64,000 nt of DNA from Lycocorax pyrrhopterus obiensis (Eukaryota > Chordata > Aves > Passeriformes > Paradisaeidae): assembly GCA_014706295.1 (NCBI GenBank), contig JACSVZ010000010.1, forward strand, positions 20,302,501-20,366,500, given 5' to 3'. The translations under genes were made by a program, and so were the position numbers. How positions within the stretch are numbered: position 1 is the stretch's first letter; each line of letters begins with the position of its first letter. The notes below the pieces were generated by a model. The model was not told the origin of the DNA, made no database searches, and saw nothing but the letters and a program-made list of their open reading frames with translations. Of this stretch, positions 12,465 through 21,842 are shown piece after piece.

Positions 12465-12885
12465 GGTGAGAGACAAAATCTTTATTCCAGTTCTGAATTG
12501 GAAAAAAACCGTCATGGCCACAGCTCACCATTGGACAGTTCAGTCAGCACAGGGAGAGGGCATCTGGCCCGGCCAGGCACAGACTCAGGACACGGCCCCA
12601 GAGGCACTTGGAGAGGAAGCTCAGCTTCAAAGTACAAGCACTAAACAGTTTGGCTCAAATTTTTAATATAAAAATTCACTAAAAAGGCTAAAATGTGACA
12701 AACCATTGGAAATACTGTGACAAACATTCGTCCTTACGCAGTAAAAACCAAAACAAACCCGAACTGGCAAGAAGCTTTGAAATGCATGTTTTCTTCTTTC
12801 TCCTGGCACATCGGACCATCAGCTACTTAAAACGTTCGTCTAGAAAAATCCACGGCACCTTCACCTCGTAGTTCAGTGCAAAGGA
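12465..12885 (-). other. SEC11A: SEC11A 3' untranslated region
   Basis: This runs from the TAG stop at 12888-12886 to shortly past the AATAAA at 12486-12481. It is A/T-rich with no open frame of note. The end point is estimated. Confidence 0.6.
12481..12486 (-). terminator. SEC11A polyadenylation signal
   Basis: TTTATT on plus reads AATAAA on the minus strand, about 400 bases past the SEC11A stop codon. Cleavage would fall near 12460-12470. It is the first canonical hexamer seen after the stop. Confidence 0.65.
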
Positions 12886-12936
12886 CTACTCTCGATGGAC
12901 CAGCACAAATAAACCCAGTAAAAAAAGGACTGCATA
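12886..12936 (-). CDS. SEC11A: SEC11A coding exon 6 with stop
   Basis: Acceptor CTCTTCCAG. It encodes [16 protein letters not shown] followed by TAG at 12888-12886. Confidence 0.95.
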   Translation of the reverse strand, partial: YAVLFLLGLFVLVHRE

Positions 12937-15900
12937 CTGGAAGAGAGAGAAGAGGAGACACAGGAGTGCACACTCACATCTACAGCAGCAAACACGCAGG
13001 GCACAGGGTTCTGCCTGTGTTCTCATGAAGGAATTTTAGCTGGGGTGGTAAAAGCAGGCAGGAAATGGAAGAGCTCTTACCTTAAATTTTGGATAATCGT
13101 TCATTAAGATAGTGACTATTCCAATATAGGGCACAAATCTACAAGAATAAAGGTTTTCTTAAAACAAACACTATTCCAGGGTGCAGAGGGAGAGTCATTC
13201 AAGCATCCCAAGGGCTGCAGTCAACGGGCTGGGGACTTCTTCCTCCTGGGCAGGGAGGCTGTGGCAGTGGGGCTGAGTGACAACCAGCCCCAAAGTGTGT
13301 TTCAGCCTCTGCCTGGTTCAGATTTCACTTGCCTGCAAATGCTGAGCCTCCCACGATAAATCTGATGACAATTCTGATCAAGTCTGAGCCCACGCTACCC
13401 TTACATCCGTGTCCATCCAGCATCAACATCTCAGGATGCAGCTCACAACTTGATGCCTTTGCTTAAGCCAAACTAAGAACTGAACTCTCCACACTCTCAG
13501 GCAGGTTACAAAACCCAACAGGGACAGCTTGACACAAGGAGGGATTTACCAGATGGCTTTGGGGGACAGCAGTGGGAAAAGCCTCATCATTTTCAACTTC
13601 ACTTACCCTCTCGCTCGTCCTACTACGTCCTTCTTCTCCAGCCAGTGCTGCCCCTGTTTGTAGAGCCCTCTGTCATCCACGGCATTGTTGTCTCCCTTTG
13701 TCAGAAATTTGATGTCTCCATTTTGCCTGGTAAAGACAAAACAGCCAGGTAAGGCAGGACAGAAACTTGTTCAAAGCTTCAAAGTTCTACAACAAGCATG
13801 GGCAGACCAACACAAGGGCACTAGAAGCAACCATATCCTACAATTCAAGCAGGATAAAAGAGGGAAGTTCTGTCAAATGCAGCAGAAAGCAGATGGTTTG
13901 GAAAAACTGCCATGGGAAGAACGTATTCTGGCCCCAGCCAAGCTTTCCAGCAGAGTTTCAATACAGAACCAGCAAGATGAGCCGTTTCTAGTGTAGGAGC
14001 AGCTATTGCCTCTTGGCTTTTGACCCATCTTGTGTTGATGCTTCTCTTGCTTCACACAAATATTGGGTTCTGGTCTCCCTACTACCACACAAAAGGAGAG
14101 GTTGGGATTGAAGCACACAGCTCTACTCAGCAGTGGGCAGAAGCAAGCTGAAACTTTAGAACTGATTAGGAAAGGGGGACAGAAAAAAAACGAATAGTAC
14201 CATGATGACACTGCATGAACTCACGATGTGCCTACATCTGGAATGCTCTGGGCAGTGCTGAGCCCCCCAGATCCTTTTCTGCAATGGAGAGAAGAACTGG
14301 CAAAGGTTGAGAAATGGTTAACAAGGTCTGGAACCACTTCTATACAAGAAACTAGAGACCAGGACTCTTCAGCCTGGAAAAGACAGAACTGATGGGAGAT
14401 ATGACATAGTCCACCACAAATGACAGCAACAGTCAAATAGCTTTTCATTGTCTCTTCCAATGCAAGAGCAGAGGGTACCAAAAGGAGCTCAGAAGTAACG
14501 GGTTAAAACCAGGCAGAGAAGGTGCTATGCAGAAACAGCCAGAGTGCAAACTAAACCACATCTCTCTGCAAAGGTATTTTGGTTGGCAAAAAACTATATT
14601 GGCTCAAAAACTGATGAGATACTCCATGTAAAAGAGGAAATTAGGCTATTCATAAGGAACTAGGACTTTGTGCTTGAAATTGTAACCTGCAGAAAGCAGG
14701 GAAATTATCACTACATACTCTCTCCAGTCTTTAATTCATCCTGAGATGAATTAATTAGCTTGCCAGAAATGGGATCCTGGAGCAGATGAATCTTTGCTTT
14801 GACCAGGAAAAAGCTTTATAGATCCTTTCCCAGCCATTCCCATTCAGATGCTGGACAGCAGCTCATGCCACTACTCAGGGATTGGCCACCGTCACCTTCC
14901 TGTGGCACCTGCAGGCAGGTGCTGAGCAGGAGCATCCTCAGTGCTTGAATCTCAGCTCTCACAGAAATGACAGATAGAATGCAGAACACAAAAGCACGCA
15001 GCTCTTTGGAGCTCAGGCTGTTTTCATCATGCCTGACCACCAACAGGTTCCTTGACAAGAGAAGCTTGGAAAGGAAAAAGGGAAAAAATCCACAGCTCTT
15101 TCTCCAAAGCACATCTGGCTTGTTGTGTGGGAACAACAAACACTCTGGGAGCTTAGAGAAACTGTCTGGGAAAAGATAAAGATCCCCAAAGGTGCAGATA
15201 ATGTGGTTTAGTTCTGAAGAGTGAAGGTGTAGGAGTGCAGCATCTTATTGAGCAGAGTCAAGGCTCTGTCACGACATGGCACAAGAAGCCCACGTGTGCT
15301 TCTCTACTGTGTGAGGTGACTGAAGTCTGGTCTGGCTGCCCTGCTCCAAAACCACTAAGTAGATTTTGACCGCAGACTCTGTGTTAGTAATAAAGAATGA
15401 ATTCAATTTTGGGCTGAAACAAAAAGGCCAGTGAGTAACAGACATTTTCTCACTGACCCAATACTGATGTGAACTGGGGCCTGAGTTGCCCCAAAATCAT
15501 AGAGAACACTGTTTCTGTTTTCCTGCATTTTGACACTCCTGTCAGCTTCTGCAGAGACTTTTCACTTCTGAACTGACACTAGAAAATTATTCTTTAAGTA
15601 GTGAAAGAAGCAACTGACACCCAAATCCTGCCTTCAGCTCCCAGGTTCAGGTTGCAGTATGGGTTTTTCATTTTATCTCTCCCAATAAAAAGATTAGGTT
15701 TGTGTTTGGTTGCTTCAGTTAAATGAAACCTACAATACTGCGGAATGGTTTCACCTTTCCAGGACTGGCATTACAGCCCTGTTACATTTAAACAAAAAAT
15801 AGTGCTGGATACCCTAATATCTAGAGATAAAGGCAGGCAAAAAAAGAAGGGTGGGCAACATTTGGAGAGAAAATGCCGCACAGAACAGGAGAGGAGGAAA

Positions 15901-18900
15901 ACTGCATTTCCCACAACATCACAAAAAGTGCTCATGCAACATTAGGTATCAAATTCAGCGTGTAAACTGACATTATTTTTAAATTAGTGGTATCAAACAA
16001 CAGCACTTTGAAAACTTACATTGTTCAAAGTTCTGGGTACAGAGTAAATCTGAACAACAAAGAATGTGCTTTGCCTACTGGGAGAGGCACCGTTCCCTCA
16101 GAGCCAGGATTCCATCTGTGCATTTATGTGCTGGTCACCCTTGAGTTGGACCAGACAACTGGTCTGGATATTCCACAGGGAAAGGGACCCTCTCCATCCC
16201 ATCGACCTCTCCACTAGAGGAATCCTCAGATGCCACCTGGTACAGCTCCAGCTCACTCCAGAAAACATTTACTCAGCAGAAACAGATGCTGGGACCCCAC
16301 CCAGCTGCTTCCTCTCAGAGCTGCCTTGAAGAACCAGGGATTCAGTTCAAGATTCAGTTTTCACTGAAACAACTTACATGGTTGGCTCATATCTCCCCAG
16401 ACTGGCCTGGAGAGGCCACAGTTCCATCCAGCAAAACGGGAAAGCTCATAACTGCAGTGGAAGCCTTGGTTGGAAAACTAAGCCCTGTTCAGCCATGAAA
16501 CAAATGCCTGTTCCATTCCTTCAGACACACAACCTGCCCAATGCTGAGAGTGAACAGTACATGAAGACTCCAAGGGTAACAACACAACTTTCTAGAGAGA
16601 TGAAAGGCCCTGAGTCTGCATGACAGCAAAGACCAGGACCATAGAGACAAGCTCTAAAATAACACATGCTACACACAAAATACCCTTCTGCCACAGCTAT
16701 GTCCCACAAACAAGAGTCACTTCACACACAAACGCAGCCATACTACAGCAGACAGCATAGCAGCTCGGGACAGACAGGATGGCACAGGAGACAGTAAGTG
16801 GTGTCAGCCTTCCAGTGCGTAAATGGGATCCAAGAGAGCTGGAGAGGAACTTCAAACGAGGGCCCTAAAGTAACAGGACAAGGGGGAATGGCTTCCCACT
16901 GCCATGGTTAGATGGGCTATTAGGATGAAATTCTTCCCTGTGAGGGTGGTGAGGCCCTGGCACAGGGTGCCCAGAGCAGCTGTTACTGCCCCATCCCTGG
17001 CAGTGTCCAAGGCCAGACTGGACAGGGCTTGGAGCAACCTGGGATGGTGGAAGGTGTCCCTGCCTATGGCAGGGGGTGGAATGAGACTGGCTTTAAGGTC
17101 CCTTCCAACCCTAGCAATTCCATGATTCTACAGTTTGGAGTGTCCAGGGCACTGGCACAGACTTCCAGCTTGTGCCTTCTACAGGATGATCTTTACAAGT
17201 AAACCAAGGAGGACAGATTTTTGTCTGTCTGAAACTTTTGTGTTACTTCCTACAGCACCTGGATATCTATGATTGACATCCCACCCACTTGTTTACCCAA
17301 GGAGATGAAGAATAATACCAGTTAGGGAAATATCAGCAGTAGAACCCCCCAGATTCTTAACATACTTCTCATGGATTTTCAGGACGCGATGGACTATAGG
17401 AATTTCCCTTCCTTCTATCCTAAAGACGACTATTTCTCCCACTCTGATTGGATCTTCAATTCGGTTCGTGAGGAACAGGAGATCTCCTCTGTGGAAAGCA
17501 GGCTCCATACTCCCACTGAAAGAGAGGAGAGGAACAGTTGAACAATATTTAAACACTCAGTACCAGGTTTCAGAGTTTATGGTCCTTTAAGAATAATCTC
17601 ACAAGAACCTCAGTGAGAAAGAGAAGCTGTGGATACCCCATTCCTGGAAGTGTTCAAGACCAGGCTGAAACCTTGATGAAGAGCTTCTGAGAAAACCACC
17701 TTGGAGACTAAGCAACTGTGTAACCTCTATTGCAATCAGGTTTTCAATCACCACATTGCCAGCAGTTTGGATTTGTTGGGAGAACAGCACTGCCAGTACC
17801 TGGTGTTACAAGCACATCCAAAGGGAAAAGTTTTCTTAATAAGCAAAAAGCTGAAGACGAACACTACCTTTGGATTTCTGAGCTCACCACTTGGCAGGGC
17901 AATGCTGGCAGCTCTGTAATGCTGGGAAGCTTTTCTAAATTTCATTTATTTTTTGCAGATAGATAGATTATCCTCAGGAACAAAGCACTGAAAACATCAG
18001 GCTCTTGCATTCCCATCTGAAACAGACACAGGGACTTGCCAAAAATTTGTTACTGTGATTCATCGCTTTGCTTAATGATCTCATTTCAGGCACCACGAGT
18101 CAAGTTATTTTTCTTCTGTCTTGTAGATGGCAATTGTTACCAACTACTTATCCTTCCTAATTCCACATAAATAATGCAAAACAGAACAATGAACTTTAAG
18201 TATCGCATGCATTTGTGTTTCACCTTCACAGAGCACAGCAGCTGCTGTTCAGAACAGCAGATCACATCACCGAAGAGGGGATGTGACCTCACAGCCCCCG
18301 TCTTACTCTCTGGGAGAAACAGCGGGAAACATCTGCCCTATGCTTCACATCAGGAGGGAGTTCTGTAAGTGGCACTTGGTCATGGCATTACAGCATTTTC
18401 TACATCATGAACACTGACACAGAAACACACAGTAAAGGCCAGTGTGGCCACAGAGCAGGTGCAATATCCGTGCCAGCACCCAATGGCAGCCCAGGGAATT
18501 TGTCCCAGGCAGCAGCAGGGTGGGAGTAACACCGGTGGTACCCACTGTAGGGCACTACTGTAAGGACACCTAAAACATCCAGTGACAGAGTGACAACCCT
18601 TAAGCTCAGGACCACGTCTGTAATGGACAGTCATTGAATCATCGCAGATGGGTTGAAAGGGACCTTAAAGATCATCCCATTCCACCATCTGCCATGGGCA
18701 GGGACACCTTCTACTAGACCAGGGTGCTCCAAGTCCTGTTCAACCTGGCCTGGAACACTTCCAGGCATGGGGCAGCCACAGCTTCTCTGGGCAACCTGTG
18801 CCAGGGCCTCCCCACCCTCACAGGGAAGGACTTCTTCACAATGACCCATCTAACCCTGCCCTCTGGCAGTAGGAAGCCATTGTCCCGTCACTACCTGCCC

Positions 18901-19386
18901 GGGTATAAAGTCCCTCTCCCTCTGTTTTACCAGCCGTCTTAAGCCCAACCCAGCCGGCTGACAGAGCGAGGTGAGATGCTGTTTCTACCCACTCCGTCTT
19001 CCCTCGCTATTCCTGAACCTGGATTCCTAAGGAGCTTCTCGCCCGCTGGGGCTGTGGCAGGAGCCTCCACCCGACCCATCCCTGTGGGGTTTAAGCCCCC
19101 GCACCCCGGGACTGACCTCAGCACCACCACGATCGGGCTCTCGCTGCCCGTCACCACCATGAGGCCCTTCCAGATCATGAGGGCGGAGGACACGATCATG
19201 CCGAAGTTCAACACCTGGTAGTACAGCTGGGGGGGAAGGAGACCGGTCAGGCCCCGCCGCCAGCGCACGGCAGGGCGGACCGGCCCCGTCCGCCCGCTCG
19301 GTTTTCCCCCCCGGCCCCCCCGGCCCCTCCGGCACCTGCCGCTTGTTCATGCGCCGCACATCGTCCAGAAAGTCCAGCGACAGCAT
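12886..19386 (-). CDS. SEC11A: Signal peptidase complex catalytic subunit SEC11A
   Basis: This is a serine protease subunit of the ER signal peptidase, which removes signal peptides from proteins entering the secretory pathway. There are six coding exons on the minus strand: 19386-19336, 19226-19117, 17515-17366, 13726-13607, 13138-13081 and 12936-12886. They join without a frame break into 179 codons, the length of the human protein. A short cytosolic N-terminus is followed by one transmembrane segment (about residues 19-37). The catalytic Ser56 lies in SGSMEP, His96 in VHRVLK, and Asp116/Asp122 in KGDNN-VDDR, all intact. The C-terminus has a second hydrophobic segment ending LVHRE. The ATG at 19386 is in a CpG island and gives the expected N-terminus [10 protein letters not shown]. 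The gene lies downstream of, and in the same orientation as, ZNF592. Confidence 0.97.
13081..13138 (-). CDS. SEC11A: SEC11A coding exon 5
   Basis: Acceptor ATTCTTGTAG, donor GTAAGA. It encodes [19 protein letters not shown], ending phase 0. Confidence 0.95.
13607..13726 (-). CDS. SEC11A: SEC11A coding exon 4 (catalytic Asp residues)
   Basis: Acceptor TTTACCAG, donor GTAAGT. It encodes [20 protein letters not shown] with Asp116 and Asp122 and runs on to the RARG segment. It is 120 bp and frame-preserving. Confidence 0.95.
14225..14420 (+). repeat. Old CR1-like LINE fragment
   Basis: Phrases such as 'gactcttcagcctggaaaag' followed by 'ctgatgggagatatgacata' resemble diverged CR1-type LINE 3' regions. 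The copy is weak and the ends are approximate. Confidence 0.45.
16829..17131 (+). repeat. CR1 LINE fragment in SEC11A intron 3
   Basis: Plus-orientation CR1 3' end: 'ccctgtgagggtggtgaggc', 'ggagcaacctgggatggtgg' and 'aaggtcccttccaaccc' followed by 'attccatgattctac'. It lies antisense to SEC11A, about 235 bases downstream of exon 3. Confidence 0.9.
17366..17515 (-). CDS. SEC11A: SEC11A coding exon 3 (catalytic Ser56 and His96)
   Basis: Acceptor CTCTTTCAG, donor GTATGT. It encodes SGSMEPAF with the nucleophile Ser56 and the VHRVL segment with His96. It is 150 bp and frame-preserving, so skipping it would remove two catalytic residues without a frameshift. CR1 copies in opposite orientation lie in the introns on either side. 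Confidence 0.95.
17618..17690 (+). repeat. Short CR1 remnant
   Basis: 'agaagctgtggataccccat' followed by 'tcctggaagtgttcaagacc' matches an internal piece of the CR1 3' end in plus orientation. Confidence 0.7.
18635..18945 (-). repeat. CR1 LINE fragment in SEC11A intron 2
   Basis: Reads as the reverse complement of the CR1 3' end: 'gaaagggaccttaaagatca', 'tgccatgggcagggacacc' and 'gggcagccacagcttctctg'. It is in the same orientation as SEC11A, ends about 170 bases before exon 2, and is opposite to the CR1 in intron 3. Confidence 0.9.
19117..19226 (-). CDS. SEC11A: SEC11A coding exon 2
   Basis: Acceptor CCCCCCAG, donor GTCAGT. It encodes [10 protein letters not shown] through PIVVVL, including the membrane-spanning segment, and ends with two bases (AG) of the Ser54 codon. 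Confidence 0.95.
19336..19386 (-). CDS. SEC11A: SEC11A coding exon 1
   Basis: It encodes the 17-residue N-terminus [17 protein letters not shown] and ends phase 0 before donor GTGCCG. A GCC-repeat leader lies immediately before the ATG. Confidence 0.95.
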
Positions 19387-19600
19387 CGCCGCCGCCGCCG
19401 CCGCCCGCACGGCCCCGCTTCCGCTTCCGCCCGCGCGGCCACGTCACCGCCGCTTCCGCCCCGCGCGCGGAGCCGGAGGGGGGGCGCCGGGGGGGCTCCG
19501 GGGGTGCTCTGAGGGGGATCCAGAGGGGGCTCCGGGGTCCCCCGGCCGTGGAGCCGCAGCGGGAGCGGAGCCGCGGCTCACCCGCACCCGAGAGAGCTCT
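19387..19600 (-). promoter_or_regulatory. SEC11A CpG-island promoter
   Basis: This GC- and CpG-rich block begins at the ATG. On the minus strand TGACGTGG lies at 19446-19439, matching the UPR element bound by XBP1/ATF6 and overlapping a CRE-like core. Repeated GCGGAAGCG motifs (near 19417-19430 and 19450-19460) look like ETS/GABP sites. No TATA box is evident. Function is inferred from motifs. Confidence 0.6.
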
Positions 19601-20040
19601 CCACGCACCCAACACCCGCATCCAGCTCAACACCCCCCATCCAGACGACGCCCCACATCCAACAAAACACCCCACAATCGACAAATCACCCATCCAACTG
19701 AAACACCACATCCAAGCGATGCCCCACCCTACCAAAAGCTATCCAACTAATGCTCAAGTCCATCGATGCCTCTTCAATCAGTGCCCCATCCAGTGAACAC
19801 CTCATTTGGCCAACACCCATCGAACCAAACCTCTATCCAACCAACACCCGACACCCATCCACCTGACACCCCTTACACCTCACACCCCACTCACCCAACA
19901 TCTCATCTAATCTACAACCCCATCTGACACCCCACCCAACCAATTCCCCATCCTACCACCACATCACATCCAACCAACACCTCACATCCAAACTCTACTC
20001 ATCCAACCAACACACGATCCCACATCCAGACAGCCCCAAT
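19600..20040. repeat. Degenerate CCATCCAACCAACACC minisatellite
   Basis: About 440 bases are built from variants of 'catccaaccaacacc' and 'cacccatcca' with irregular spacing of roughly 12-24 bases. The plus strand is almost free of G. It lies between the SEC11A promoter and the ZNF592 3' end. Confidence 0.7.
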
Positions 20041-21338
20041 GGGCTGCATCCAAGCACCGCAAGACCAGATGGTGACAAGCCCAAGCAAGGAGATAAATAG
20101 TTCTTAAATTATTTAAACATCGTCAGAGTAAACAGTAACGAGTGGAGTTCTGGCTCAACAGAATGAAAAAAATAATGGTATAGAAGGTAATTATATTACA
20201 CAAAGCATGGGTGTGACAGGGAATGAGGGAGGAAAGAGAGAGTCAATGTGACTACATGGAAAGAAGGATCTCCTAAAGGATGGGTAACGCTGAGCCGCAG
20301 CAGGAGAGGAGTTACGGAGCTACTGATGGAGCGCCAGCCCCTGCCGCACCACAGGACGGTGGCTCCCACTGGTTTCAACACCTCTGTGGGCTGTGCTCTG
20401 CTCCTCTCCCCTCAAAATGAGCTGTCAGGGAGCCCTAGCACTGATACATCAGGAGTTCCGGAATAATTTCACTCCAGTTGACCCCACTGATGGGATGGGG
20501 GACGTTACCCCCTTCTGGCGATGGTGCCAACCTGAGCGCCCCTCCGGGATGAGCCACTGAGCGCCGGGCCTGGCAGCACCCACCCCAGAATGGCTTCCAG
20601 CAGCGTAGCTCCACAGACAGATGGCCAACACGGCCCGGAGGGAACCAGGCCCTCCTAAACACTGTACTCACCAGGGAGGACTGGGGCTACAAAATCCTCT
20701 TTCGAGGATGATTCAGGTCCAAGACATTTCATTAAACTGTGTTTTGGAAAAGAATGTTGTTATTTGGGCAACTAAAGAATAATCAGCACAACTTACAGCT
20801 CAAACCCATCCCATGGAACGCAGATCCCGGATCGGCCAGCACGATCCTGACAAGTGCGTTTGGCTGAGCCAGTGTTATGAGTTAAAATGAGTAACACAAA
20901 GGCAGGATGGGGAGAGAAAAAAGAAGCCATAAATAGAAGGAGAAAGAAAGGGAGATTGGGAAGGCAAGGCTGGGGCTCTGGGCAGAGGCTGAGGCAGTAC
21001 ACGCTCGAAAGAGGAGAGCTCATCTGAAGGAAACTACAGCTGCAAAGTGCTCCTGGATCCTCAGGAATTGGCCAAGCTCCACCGAGGATTCTGGCCCTGC
21101 TTTCCCTTTTCACCTCTCTGGGCTGGCAGAGAGTTAGTGCTTACGATGCAATGGCAGGGTTGGTTTTGTTTTTTTCTGTTTTAAATTTCCCTTACAAATA
21201 CAAGTTAACGGAAAGCAATGTCCATCCCAAGAAATCAACAGAATATTTCAAAGATTTGCCCCATCCCCACCCTGTATTTTGAGTAGAAACCCCCCAACAA
21301 AAAACTCCCAACCAACCAAAAGGGCTTTTTTTTTGTTT
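20041..21338 (-). other. ZNF592 3' untranslated region / intergenic
   Basis: This sequence follows the ZNF592 stop at 21339. No AATAAA or ATTAAA hexamer is present on the minus strand before the SEC11A promoter. Only variants are seen: AATACA (near 21273) and AATATA (near 20193). The end of the transcript is therefore unknown. Confidence 0.5.
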
Positions 21339-21842
21339 TTAAGTCTTAAGAGACTTTGAGTGATTGTTCTGTGAGGTGCTGTTGGGGCCTTCTGCGCCAC
21401 AGGTCTGACTGTGCTCACAAAGAGCTGAGTCACTTTTGCACTCTTTGTATTTGTTTTCCTCTTCCACCGAAGTGTTCAACTCGCCATTGTAGTCCTTGTG
21501 TCCATTCTCACCCATCTCCGTTTGTAACTTCTGCCTTTCATCTTCCTCCTCCTCTTCTTCCTCCTCATCCTCCTCATCTTTGACTTTATGAACAATGAAG
21601 AGGTGTCTGTTCAGAGAGATGTGGGAGGTGTAGCACAGGCCGCAGAACAAGCACTGGAAGGTGGAGCTGTCGGTCTTGTGCCGAGGTATGTGTTCCTGGA
21701 ACTCAGTCTGGACGTCCGTCGCAAAGCCGCACTTTGCGCATTTCCAAGGCGCTTTCAGTTTTTTGGCTGGCGGCGCATCCAAACCTGCAGTGCTCTCTCC
21801 CTGACCCAGCTCATCCGGTGCCACCCTCTTTGGAGACTTCGC
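21339..21842 (-). CDS. ZNF592: ZNF592 coding exon 8 with stop
   Basis: Acceptor TTTTTTAAG. It starts [12 protein letters not shown] and encodes fingers [20 protein letters not shown] and [20 protein letters not shown]. An acidic tract with eight consecutive Glu and a Ser/Asn-rich tail follow. The stop is at 21341-21339. Confidence 0.95.
   Translation of the reverse strand, partial: AKSPKRVAPDELGQGESTAGLDAPPAKKLKAPWKCAKCGFATDVQTEFQEHIPRHKTDSSTFQCLFCGLCYTSHISLNRHLFIVHKVKDEEDEEEEEEEEDERQKLQTEMGENGHKDYNGELNTSVEEENKYKECKSDSALCEHSQTCGAEGPNSTSQNNHSKSLKT

Larger units (their letters stand above)
13727..17365 (-). other. SEC11A intron 3
   Basis: This 3.6-kb intron contains a CR1 copy in plus orientation at 16829-17131 and an older LINE-like piece near 14225-14420. 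The rest shows no gene or recognisable RNA. Confidence 0.8.
17516..19116 (-). other. SEC11A intron 2
   Basis: This 1.6-kb intron holds a short CR1 remnant at 17618-17690 (plus) and a longer CR1 copy at 18635-18945 (minus). Nothing else was recognised. Confidence 0.8.
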
